A stretch of DNA of 64,000 nt, taken from NCBI RefSeq assembly GCF_000026045.1, contig NC_007426.1, positions 1,860,001 to 1,924,000 of the forward strand, in the 5' to 3' direction. Under the pieces are notes generated by a model. The model was not told the origin of the DNA. It saw only the letters and a program-made list of their open reading frames with translations, and did no database searches. This DNA comes from Natronomonas pharaonis DSM 2160. Lineage in GTDB: Archaea; Halobacteriota; Halobacteria; Halobacteriales; Haloarculaceae. The translations under genes were made by a program, and so were the position numbers. The stretch's first letter is position 1. Each line of letters starts with the position of its first letter. Of the stretch, positions 1 to 8,551 are shown piece after piece.

Positions 1-2644
1 GTGCAACCAACGAGTTTTCTCGGTGATCTGCTGGAAAGCCGTACATTCCCGAGACGACGTTCAACACGATCAACTGCTCTGCTTCACGTCCCTTTGCCTG
101 GTGAACCGAGTAAACGGCAACCCCCGCATCAGGGTCGAAATCGGGATCGTATTCATCGGGCATATCCTCGGGCCGATAGTGATCGTCTTTCCCGTCGTAA
201 GGGATGTTCCGTCGCTCGAGTTCCGCTTTCACCCGGTCGGTGAACGGTGCGCCGGCATCGTATCGACAGAGAACCATCGCGTCGCTTGGTTCGGTGCCTA
301 TACCCTTTTCAAGGCGCTGTTCGACGAGGTTGGCTGCGTACTCTCCAACCCTGCGCTCGTAGGCGTTCTCGGTGTAACCGTCGAGGACGTGTAGCGTCGG
401 CTGGCAGTCGTGACCTGCCGCCGCTCGAACGGTCTTCGCGATCTGGTGGTCGTTGTTGGCGATCAGGTCGTTACCTGCCTCAAGGACTGTCACCGGGTTC
501 CGATAGTTTTCCGTCAGGCGGGTCTCCGCTGTCGGTCCAAAATTCTCCTCGAATGCAATGAACTGGTCGACATCTGCTCCCTGGAACGAGTAAATGCTCT
601 GCCAGTCGTCGCCGACACAGAACAGCCGCGGGGTCTCCTGCAGGTCCTCACCACCAGTAAATGCTCGAATGAGTTCCAGCTGGTGTCTCGAGACGTCCTG
701 AAATTCGTCAACCAGCAGGTGATCGAACTGTGCCCAGTAGGATTCGGGGTCGGCCTGGATGGCGGCGATTGCCTCGTTGATCATGTCGTCGAAGTCGACT
801 AATCCTGCCCGGTCCAGATACGCATTGTACGCTTCAAGCACGAACGCACCGCAATGGCCGAAGTGATATTTCCGGGCATTGGTTGGGGTCAACCGTGATC
901 GGGCGTCGTCCGCATCAATCCGGAACGTCTTGGCGTTGTGGACGAACGACGCCAGCGATTCCTTGATATCCCGCTCTTTTTTGTTGTATTCGAAGGCTTG
1001 ATTGACGAACTCTTCGAAGTCGAGTCGGCGAAGTTCCACGCCGGCGTGTTCGAGCCGATGCTGAAGCGCTGCTTTGAGCCGTCCCGCTTCGTACTCAAAC
1101 TCATAGGTTTCGATGAGACTCCTGTCGTTGTTGACGAACTCCTCCCGGGCCCAGAACAGCTTCTCGTGGTACTGGTCGGTACTCCAGGAGAACCATGGCG
1201 AGACCTCTCCGTTCCTGTCGAGTCCCCAATGTTCGATGTAGAGATCATACTCCGGGAGATAGAAGTCTGGACGGTATTCGCCCTTGTCGTCGGCACTGTC
1301 CGCCCAGGTTGCAACGGCCTCGTACTGGTAGGTCACGTCGTGGGTGAACAGGAAGTCGGCGATAACCCGTTCAGCACGGGAGGCGACGGTTTCGCCGGCA
1401 AGCGTCTCGTAGGATTCCTCGCTGCGTTTGGCGACGTAGTTGGTCCGCGAGTCGAAATCAGCTTCCTCAAGATGTGTGTGATCATAATGAAATAGGAACT
1501 GTGTGTAGTGTTCGAAGAACCGCTCACGCTGTCCATTTCTGGCCTCACGGATGACCTCGTCGATGAGGTTGTAGAGATCTTGGCTATCCGCGACGTCCAG
1601 ATATCCGTCGGCGGTTTCTTGGGCGATTTCGTAGGCAAACGAGTGGATCGTCCGGACATCGGCTTGCTCGATCCCGAATTGCTCTTCGAGGCGAAGTTCC
1701 ATCTCCCTCGCTGCTTGGCGGGTATACGTGAGGGCGGCAATCCGAGCCGGATCGACACCTTCGGCGACGAGGTAGGCAACCCGATAGGTTAGCGCGAGGG
1801 TTTTACCCGTGCCTGCGGCGGCGACGACGAGATTCCGGAGATCGTTGGTGACGACCGCCTCGCGCTGCGCACGGTTGAGATCGTTACCCTCCTCATCGAT
1901 ATCCGAAAAGAGGTCATCGTACTCGGCACAGCGGCGATCGACAAACTCGTTGTTGTAATCTTGGAGGTGTTCGATTATCGCGTCGAGTGTGGTTTCGACG
2001 TCGCTTAACCTGTGACGATCAGTATCTGCGAGCAGGTCGAGATTGAGTTCGTTCCTGAGTCTATCAAGTTGATCCCTGATCTGTCGACAACGCTCGTTGA
2101 TCTCGGTTTGCTCCGGTCGCGTGAGATACTGGTCGTACGAGCGGTAGCACTCTGTCCGTTCGTAAAGTCGTTCCACTGTGCGTTCCATGGCTGGCATCCG
2201 GTCGTCAAATTCGACCTTTGCTTTGAGGAACGATTCAAGTTGGTCGTGTTGGCGCTTCCAGTCTTCAAGTGTCTGCTGCTCTTCAGAGCGAAGGAAAGCT
2301 TCTGGGGGACGGTCCACAGAAAGCTGTTCATCGAGGTCGACATGGAATGAGTCGAGGTCGTCACGGAGGTGTTGAAGCGTCTTCTCGTACTTGGGACTGG
2401 CGTCAATCGACTGCCCGTCTTCAATTGCAGGCGAGAGATCTGTGTGTAGCCGCTGGAGATTGTCATCTATGGTCGAATGTAGTTCATCGTAGCGCGTTTT
2501 GACTTGTTCGCGGGCGACCTCGTATCGGCGTCGCTGCTGTTCGGGATCGCCAAATAGCCGGATGTGTACAGCTTGAGGGAGAAATCTGCGTCCCCACCGA
2601 CGTTCGTCACGCTTGAGTTCGTGTTGCAATTCCTCCCATGTCAT
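1..2644 (-). CDS. UvrD/helicase-IV-type superfamily 1 helicase with embedded nuclease-like domain (partial, 3' end outside window)
   Basis: About 881 residues are visible from the ATG at 2644; the reading frame runs off the left edge. It is an ATP-dependent 3'-5' DNA helicase by family. The order is a roughly 260-residue charged, coiled-coil-like N-terminus, then Walker A (AAAGTGKT, near residue 272), then between the first helicase motifs an insert with a PD-(D/E)XK-like pattern (YRPDFYLP...YIEHWG, near 460-475), then motif II (VDEFQD, near 643), motif III (GDDWQSIYSF) and later motifs. The insert is typical of helicase-IV-like proteins and suggests a nuclease or DNA-end-recognition role. 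A TATA-like TTTTATGA (read on this strand as TCATAAAA) lies about 45-55 bp upstream of the start, so it may have its own promoter. It shares orientation with the AddAB-like pair. Confidence 0.88.
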   Translation of the reverse strand, partial: MTWEELQHELKRDERRWGRRFLPQAVHIRLFGDPEQQRRRYEVAREQVKTRYDELHSTIDDNLQRLHTDLSPAIEDGQSIDASPKYEKTLQHLRDDLDSFHVDLDEQLSVDRPPEAFLRSEEQQTLEDWKRQHDQLESFLKAKVEFDDRMPAMERTVERLYERTECYRSYDQYLTRPEQTEINERCRQIRDQLDRLRNELNLDLLADTDRHRLSDVETTLDAIIEHLQDYNNEFVDRRCAEYDDLFSDIDEEGNDLNRAQREAVVTNDLRNLVVAAAGTGKTLALTYRVAYLVAEGVDPARIAALTYTRQAAREMELRLEEQFGIEQADVRTIHSFAYEIAQETADGYLDVADSQDLYNLIDEVIREARNGQRERFFEHYTQFLFHYDHTHLEEADFDSRTNYVAKRSEESYETLAGETVASRAERVIADFLFTHDVTYQYEAVATWADSADDKGEYRPDFYLPEYDLYIEHWGLDRNGEVSPWFSWSTDQYHEKLFWAREEFVNNDRSLIETYEFEYEAGRLKAALQHRLEHAGVELRRLDFEEFVNQAFEYNKKERDIKESLASFVHNAKTFRIDADDARSRLTPTNARKYHFGHCGAFVLEAYNAYLDRAGLVDFDDMINEAIAAIQADPESYWAQFDHLLVDEFQDVSRHQLELIRAFTGGEDLQETPRLFCVGDDWQSIYSFQGADVDQFIAFEENFGPTAETRLTENYRNPVTVLEAGNDLIANNDHQIAKTVRAAAGHDCQPTLHVLDGYTENAYERRVGEYAANLVEQRLEKGIGTEPSDAMVLCRYDAGAPFTDRVKAELERRNIPYDGKDDHYRPEDMPDEYDPDFDPDAGVAVYSVHQAKGREAEQLIVLNVVSGMYGFPADHRENSLVA

Positions 2645-2711
2645 AGACTGCTCCTACTGATGTTCCTGTACCCTGTCTCTCGAAGGCACTGTTTTATGAA
2701 GCGTTCCCCAG

Positions 2712-2933
2712 TCACAGCCTTTCGTAGAGTACGTCGAGGATCTTCCGCTCTAGCGACAACAGGATTCCGAGGCTCTCGACATCATTATCGTCGTATGAGG
2801 CTTGTACGGCCTTCGACACCCGGTCGTGCATTGCCACCAGTTGCTCTGTATCGATCTCACGAAGATTGATTGGTGTATCTTCTCCCCACACGTTGGTTGC
2901 AACTTCGTGTTCCCTGTCAGTAAGCTCAGTCAT
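2712..2933 (-). CDS. Small hypothetical protein, last gene of the AddAB-like operon
   Basis: This 73-residue acidic protein (MTELTDREHEVATNVWGE...) has predicted helices and no motif that I recognise. Its ATG overlaps the TAA of the upstream helicase-nuclease gene by one base (TAATG on the minus strand). That tight coupling argues that it is real and co-translated. It may be a small subunit or regulator of the helicase-nuclease; that is inference from position only. Confidence 0.6.
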   Translation of the reverse strand: MTELTDREHEVATNVWGEDTPINLREIDTEQLVAMHDRVSKAVQASYDDNDVESLGILLSLERKILDVLYERL

Positions 2934-5815
2934 TATATTTCAGTACTATGCCGTCGGATAACATCATGCAGTTCGTCGAGTGACAGGGGATCGATCCGTT
3001 CTCGAACACCGTCGCTCGTGTAGAACAGACTCGCTGTAATCGTTTTCTCTCGAAACCACTCGGAGAGAACGTGATAGTACACGCTAACCTGCTTCCGATA
3101 TTCCGGCTGTGCCCGTCGTGTACTGTCGGTCTTGTAATCGATGATTTCGATCGTGTCGTCGGTTTCGTGCACGAGATCGACGATCCCAGAAATCGTAACT
3201 CGATAGCCATCGACTTCCAACGGGAGCGTTACTGGCTCTTCGACGTACAATCGTCCTGATAACCCATCAATGAGTTCTGCGGCACGTCGTTCGTGTTCGT
3301 TTGATGCCGTCACGTCCTCACCCAGTGCGTACGCCTCCGCAAAGTCGTGGACGCGAGCGCCGAAATCCATCCCTCGTGTCTCCGGTTCTTCGTCGGGGCC
3401 TAGTTCCATCTGTTCGCCCGTCTCCTCGAAGACGGTTTCGTCCATCAACGAGTGGGGGCTATGACCGATCGGACTCTCGGGCGCTGCCACCGCAAACGGG
3501 AGTTCCGCTTCTACGTGTTTCTCGTGATCAACGGGATCAATCGACACGTCGGGTTCGTTAATCTCGACTGGAAGTTCCTCGAGGAACGTATTGAGGTCTT
3601 CACCGCCCGCGAAGAGGACATGCTGTTCGGCTCGCGTGATTGCGACGTACAGCAGCCGTCGCTCCTCATCATACTCTCGTGGCAGGCATCGTCGAAGTAC
3701 ATCTGAGCGCCAGTTGTCGTAGACGTGGGGATACGTTCGTTCCTCGGAGTAGACCTTCCGCTGCCGGAGTCCGATTGGATCCTGATACTGAATTATGCCG
3801 GAGCCACCCGATCGAGGTGGGAAGCTCCCGCTGTTCATGTTTGCCATAATAACGATCGGATACTCCAGCCCCTTGGCAGCGTGAATCGTCTGGACTGTCA
3901 CCGAGTTATCGCTCGCGCTGGCATGGATATCGACGCTGGTTCCGTTCTCGATCCCGCGCTCGATAAACTGGATTACTTCCCCACGGGTCAGCGTCGTCGA
4001 ATCATAGACTGACTGGATCGTGTGGAGGAGCGCATCCGCCGTATCGCCATGGAAGCCATAGCGATCAAAGATGCGACGAGCGACTGCGCCAACCGATTCG
4101 AGACCGCGAAGCTCGTCCCGGAACGTGGCCAGTTCCGTTGGATAAGTCTCTGTCTCAAGGATGTGGTCGATCTCGTCGAGTGTGTAGCCTGCCCGCTCTA
4201 GCACCACTGCCCAGCCTCGGTCGGCATCCGATTCGAGAATCCGAAGCCACGCCAGCAGAAGTTTGGCCGGATCAGTCCGGAAGAGTTCGCTGCCACCATC
4301 GTAGGCCATCGGGAAGTCGTACTCGTCGGCGATATCGAGCAATTCCCGGCCATAGTCTCGCGTCCGCGTGAATACTGCAACGTCCCGATACTCCGGTACC
4401 CGCGGCTCACCATCTTCGTCTTCGACGGCATAGTCGTCATTCCCAACGATGTCCTGAATTTTCGAGAGGAGCGCCTCATGTTCGTCCTCGTGTTGGATCC
4501 CCTCTATGACGGTATTGTCGAAGGCAGCGTTCGATGAGAGTTCGACAACATCGTCGAGCGTCGTGTCGACATCTTCGCCGCTTGTAGCCGGTGTCACGAT
4601 CGCATCCTCGGAAAGATCGATAACCGTCTCCGTCGATCGATAGTTCTCCTCTAGTTCGATTCGGGTGAGATCATCCGTCTCGAAGGATACCCGCTGGGAG
4701 TCGCTGTTGAGGTCTGCGCTGAACGTGTCGAGGCGATCTTCGAACTCGAGAATGTTCTGAACGTCCGCGTACTGGAAGGCGTAGATGCTCTGTTTCCAGT
4801 CACCGACGACACAGAAGTTGTTCGTTCCCGAAAGCAGCAGCGCGAGCTTGAATTGGATCTCGCTCGTGTCCTGGAATTCGTCGACCATGACGTACTCAAA
4901 GCGAGCCTGTTCCCGAATCCGCGGGTTCTCACAGAGGAGGACGAACGCGAACAACTGGAGGAAGCCGAAATTGAGGTAGTTCCGATCCAGCGCGAACTGC
5001 AGATACTCGAAGTATACGTCGTGGACAAACGCCTTGAGCCGGTCACGATCCTCGTGAAACACGTTAGTTGCGACCGTCTCGTCCAACTGTTTCGTCCCGC
5101 GACCTCCACGCAGCTCTGACTTTGAGGGCGCATCGGAGAGATAGGTCTTGTTCCGCCCGAAGCGACTCAGATCGTCGCGCAGTTGTGATTGCTTCCGTCC
5201 GTCGTTACGTGGCTCATTTACCGCATCGAACTGCTGTTTGAACGCCCCGAAGTCGCCGTCGAGGTGCGATTCGCCGTCCCGATACCAGCCGTCGGCAGTT
5301 GGGAAGATTCCCTTCGACGCGAGTTCCCCGATTAAATCGAGTAGCCCACCGGGATTCGATAGGACCCGGTAGAAGTCGGTATACTCGGAGTGATTACTTC
5401 GGAACTGGCTGAAGAACTCTCGGAACAGTTCGCCCTCGATAAGTTCGTTGTCGACGACTCGAGTCGATCCGGTAATTTGTCCGTCGAGACCGAGATGTCT
5501 CGGGGTCGCATAGCCATGTTCGGAGAGGATATCGTGGCAATGAGAATGGAACGTCTGAATCGGGGCGTCGGCCAGCTCTCGGAGGCCGTACGTACTGTGC
5601 TCGACAATCCGCTCTTTCATCTCCGCAGCGGCGCTTCGGGTAAAGGTCACGAGTAGAACGTCCTCTGGTTCGACATCGGGCTGGTCGATGATGTTCCCGT
5701 AACGGCGGGTGATCGCGAAGGTCTTCCCAGTCCCGGGGCCGGCGTCGACGAGGTAGAGTCCCTCCGTGCTCTCGATGAGTTCCTTCTGTTCGTCGTTGGG
5801 CGTCGGTTCAGTCAT
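2933..5815 (-). CDS. AddA/RecB-like UvrD-family helicase with C-terminal PD-(D/E)XK nuclease
   Basis: I read about 960 residues from the ATG at 5815; an in-frame ATG at 5824 adds three residues. By family it unwinds DNA from ends and cuts it. Visible parts: Walker A (AGPGTGKT, residues ~23-30), motif II VDEFQDTS (~310), motif III VGDWKQSIYAF, motif V-like TIHAAKGLEYP, and motif VI YVAITRAE (~728). A RecB-type nuclease domain follows, with GARVHDFAEA, GIVDLV and IIDYKTD (~815-930). The start overlaps the end of the AddB-like gene, so the two are translationally coupled, as in bacterial addB-addA. I see no Fe-S cysteine cluster. In this context it probably processes DNA ends in defence; it could also be a general recombination nuclease. 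Confidence 0.88.
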   Translation of the reverse strand: MTEPTPNDEQKELIESTEGLYLVDAGPGTGKTFAITRRYGNIIDQPDVEPEDVLLVTFTRSAAAEMKERIVEHSTYGLRELADAPIQTFHSHCHDILSEHGYATPRHLGLDGQITGSTRVVDNELIEGELFREFFSQFRSNHSEYTDFYRVLSNPGGLLDLIGELASKGIFPTADGWYRDGESHLDGDFGAFKQQFDAVNEPRNDGRKQSQLRDDLSRFGRNKTYLSDAPSKSELRGGRGTKQLDETVATNVFHEDRDRLKAFVHDVYFEYLQFALDRNYLNFGFLQLFAFVLLCENPRIREQARFEYVMVDEFQDTSEIQFKLALLLSGTNNFCVVGDWKQSIYAFQYADVQNILEFEDRLDTFSADLNSDSQRVSFETDDLTRIELEENYRSTETVIDLSEDAIVTPATSGEDVDTTLDDVVELSSNAAFDNTVIEGIQHEDEHEALLSKIQDIVGNDDYAVEDEDGEPRVPEYRDVAVFTRTRDYGRELLDIADEYDFPMAYDGGSELFRTDPAKLLLAWLRILESDADRGWAVVLERAGYTLDEIDHILETETYPTELATFRDELRGLESVGAVARRIFDRYGFHGDTADALLHTIQSVYDSTTLTRGEVIQFIERGIENGTSVDIHASASDNSVTVQTIHAAKGLEYPIVIMANMNSGSFPPRSGGSGIIQYQDPIGLRQRKVYSEERTYPHVYDNWRSDVLRRCLPREYDEERRLLYVAITRAEQHVLFAGGEDLNTFLEELPVEINEPDVSIDPVDHEKHVEAELPFAVAAPESPIGHSPHSLMDETVFEETGEQMELGPDEEPETRGMDFGARVHDFAEAYALGEDVTASNEHERRAAELIDGLSGRLYVEEPVTLPLEVDGYRVTISGIVDLVHETDDTIEIIDYKTDSTRRAQPEYRKQVSVYYHVLSEWFREKTITASLFYTSDGVRERIDPLSLDELHDVIRRHSTEI

Positions 5816-8396
5816 CGCTCTCACCCTCTAGGAGGAGATCTCGATTGTTTATCCGCCGGTAGTTCGGCTCGCCGGCCAGTCCATCGACGGGGAACCGCTC
5901 TTCACCGGCCCGTCGACGGTTGAGTTCCTCAAGACGCTCATCGACGAAAGATTCGAACGCATCTAGGTCGTCTCGGAAGAACGTCCTCTTGCGAACGCCG
6001 TTAAGTTCGCGAATCGCCTGATCGGCACCCTTCTCGGCGTCTACGTCTTCTGCTGTCCCCACGTCGACAGCGGTTGTAAACTCCTCAGCGAATTCCGATG
6101 CCCGCAGCTCTCCTTTGTCCGTCGTTTTTGGGAAGGCCAACTGATCCATGATATCGCTATAGGCCGGATAGCCGAGGTCCTCGAAGGTTTCCTCACAGTC
6201 GTTGTAGCCGTCGAGCAGTACGTCGTAGGCGTCGCGGGAGCCGACGTACTCATCGAAGGTGAACGGGTAGTACGAGACGGTCGTGAGGGCATCCTCCATG
6301 TTTGCCTCGCCTGTGATGACGTCGTCCATCGGCTCGAGGAAGTGGAAGAAGGTAAACTCAAGCGACTCGTCGGGATGGATCGTTCGATAGTAGGTGAGAT
6401 ACAGCGCCGCTTGGAAATTCGGCGTATCTGCCGGTGGATCGACCGCAGCACGTTTGACGATCTGCGAGGTTCGCTTCTTGCTGCCGCTTTTGTAATCGAG
6501 GAGGTGATCCGGCGCTTTGACGAGGTCGATCTTTCCCTTCACGCCGAGTGAACTGTCTTCGAACCACCGTTCAGTGAGCGGCGAATCGACCGGTTCATCA
6601 AAGTACTCCGCAAAGAAGTTCGTTCCCCACCCGGATGCCGGCGTGAGGAAGTCATCCGACTCGGGACCGTGCTCATCGAGATACTCCACGATCATCTCCA
6701 GGCCGATGCGGTACGTCCGCCGACGCAACGTCTCATCTGCACTCGAAAAGAAGGGCTCAGCTTCCCCAAGCATGACGTCAACGAGTTCTTCGAGGTCCGT
6801 CGTCGCGATAATGTCGGGATAGTTCACGTAGAACTCCGCGAAGTCGTGAAAGAGGTTCCCTTCGACGAAGTGTTCCTGATCTGGCGATTCAACGAGCCGG
6901 CTGAAAAAGTAATCCCGCGGACTGTTGACGTAGCTGTTGAGACTCGACTGGCTGATCGTCTCGATGGTCTCCGGTTCGACGCCAATCGGTTCGCGGTCGA
7001 AGCCGCCATCGTTCGAACGAGGTCGTCTGCTGTGTTCGACCGAATCCAGATCGCTGAATCGCTCGAACTCCTCATCAAGGAGATCACCGAGGTAGAGACA
7101 TGGAGTGACCGGTTCTCCACCAGCAGCATCCTGGACAAGATAGTACTGCTGGTTGCCGCTCTGGAGCAGTCGCTGGAAGCTCCCGATGTAGCGTCCGAAC
7201 TGCTGTTCAGTATCAACCCACGGACGCTGTGGAGCCGAGTGCGTCCAATCTTGGCTCATTCCGAGATGGAAGACGACGGGACGATCAACGTATGCGGAGG
7301 ACTTCGCATCTGCCAGGAGGACGCCCTCGTTGTCTCTGTCGACGGGTACCTCGTAGGTCTGCAGGTAGTAGGCAAGGCGATCGACACCATCGTTGGTCAC
7401 GGAGTCGTCAGCAAGCCCGAGGTTCTGCAACTCTTCATCGAAGAGGGGGAGTTCGATCCCAGTTTGATTCGTATATGTACTGAGCACCTCCGCGAACGTC
7501 CGTTCCTCGATAGACGCACAAAATTCCTGTAGCCACTCGATTCCTGGTGTGTCGACCGTCTCCAGTCGTTTTTCGTGATCGTCGATCGGGACGTCGACGC
7601 CCATCTGGGTGAGTACTGGCTGGACGTCGCCGACGGTTGTTTCGGAGCCCCGGAAGGCGATCCGAAGGAGGCGGACGAATGCACGGTGGTGTGGATCGTC
7701 GATGAATCCCGGTCCACCGTAGAAGGGAATGTCGGCTGCTTCCAGAGCGGACTCGACGAGCGAGGAGTACTGACTGCTCCCCTCGAGGACGACCGCGACG
7801 TGTTCGGCGTTGTGTGCCGTGATCGTATCCAGGAGTGCGGTGACGATATCGGTCGCCGACTCGAAGACGTGAAACTCCGGATAGTCGAACGACTCGTCTG
7901 TGAACAGATCGATACGGTCGAAATCGTCGGGGAGAATGCTACGCTCTAGGTTGGTCAGCTGGTCGTACCCGACGACAGCAACCGACTGGTCGTCGTCGAT
8001 CGTGTACCCGGTGAGCTGTTTCGAGGTCGTCCGAAGGGTTCGCATGATATCGACGACCTCGTGGGTCGTCTCGTCGACGTAGGCGTCGTACTTGAGGATT
8101 GCATCGAGACTGCCCTGGTGTTCCCAGCACTGGAGGACGTTCCCGATGGCGTAGGCAACTGCTTTCCAGTCGTGGTCAGTCTGCTCGATCACTTCGAGGA
8201 AGGCGAGGCGGTCCTCTGCCTGTTCGCGTCGGCCAGCGGCGAGACGCCGCGGAGGGATGGCAAAGTGTCCGAACTGTGGTCGGTCGAGACGGCGGTTGAG
8301 AGCACTCGCGAACGGGGCGTCGGGGACGAGAACGAGGTCGTAGTCTTCGACTTCTTCGTAGAGTGATTCTGCAGGTTTCGCTCTGCGGATAGGCAC
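5808..8396 (-). CDS. AddB-like protein with C-terminal PD-(D/E)XK nuclease, partner of the AddA-like helicase
   Basis: This 862-residue protein has a helicase-like but motif-poor N-terminal two thirds without a recognisable Walker A, as expected for an AddB/RexB-type inactive helicase scaffold. A RecB-family nuclease domain follows: SSLNSYVNSPRDYFF (start of the domain), GNLFHDFAEFY, GKIDLV (~620), LLDYKSGSK (~632) and QAALYLTYY. The D...DYK pattern is intact. Unlike typical AddB, no four-cysteine Fe-S motif is present around the nuclease. It is the first gene of a leftward operon and is divergent from the DrmD-like gene across the 155-bp region 8397-8551. The assignment to AddB is by architecture and partnership, not by strong sequence recognition. 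Confidence 0.78.
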   Translation of the reverse strand: MPIRRAKPAESLYEEVEDYDLVLVPDAPFASALNRRLDRPQFGHFAIPPRRLAAGRREQAEDRLAFLEVIEQTDHDWKAVAYAIGNVLQCWEHQGSLDAILKYDAYVDETTHEVVDIMRTLRTTSKQLTGYTIDDDQSVAVVGYDQLTNLERSILPDDFDRIDLFTDESFDYPEFHVFESATDIVTALLDTITAHNAEHVAVVLEGSSQYSSLVESALEAADIPFYGGPGFIDDPHHRAFVRLLRIAFRGSETTVGDVQPVLTQMGVDVPIDDHEKRLETVDTPGIEWLQEFCASIEERTFAEVLSTYTNQTGIELPLFDEELQNLGLADDSVTNDGVDRLAYYLQTYEVPVDRDNEGVLLADAKSSAYVDRPVVFHLGMSQDWTHSAPQRPWVDTEQQFGRYIGSFQRLLQSGNQQYYLVQDAAGGEPVTPCLYLGDLLDEEFERFSDLDSVEHSRRPRSNDGGFDREPIGVEPETIETISQSSLNSYVNSPRDYFFSRLVESPDQEHFVEGNLFHDFAEFYVNYPDIIATTDLEELVDVMLGEAEPFFSSADETLRRRTYRIGLEMIVEYLDEHGPESDDFLTPASGWGTNFFAEYFDEPVDSPLTERWFEDSSLGVKGKIDLVKAPDHLLDYKSGSKKRTSQIVKRAAVDPPADTPNFQAALYLTYYRTIHPDESLEFTFFHFLEPMDDVITGEANMEDALTTVSYYPFTFDEYVGSRDAYDVLLDGYNDCEETFEDLGYPAYSDIMDQLAFPKTTDKGELRASEFAEEFTTAVDVGTAEDVDAEKGADQAIRELNGVRKRTFFRDDLDAFESFVDERLEELNRRRAGEERFPVDGLAGEPNYRRINNRDLLLEGESDD

Positions 8397-8551
8397 GAAT
8401 ATATGAATTACATACCAGTCACAAAAAGATAGTGACGCATTCTAATGTCAGAAACTAGGTATCAAACCATCCCCGGTAGACATAAGTGCATTCTCTTTGG
8501 AGGTTAGAAGTATCCTCACGATCAACAGATACCTATCCTAACCTCCAACAA
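8397..8551. promoter_or_regulatory. Divergent intergenic control region with long inverted repeat
   Basis: This AT-rich region separates the leftward AddB-like gene from the rightward SNF2 helicase. It holds a perfect 11-bp inverted repeat, TTGGAGGTTAG at 8497-8507 and CTAACCTCCAA at 8538-8548, that ends three bases before the helicase ATG at 8552. Nested inside is a second pair, GTATC (8509-8513) and GATAC (8529-8533). A smaller pair, GTCAC (8418-8422) and GTGAC (8432-8436), lies near the leftward start. The large repeat could be an operator or a 5' RNA hairpin that hides the start codon. Confidence 0.6.
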
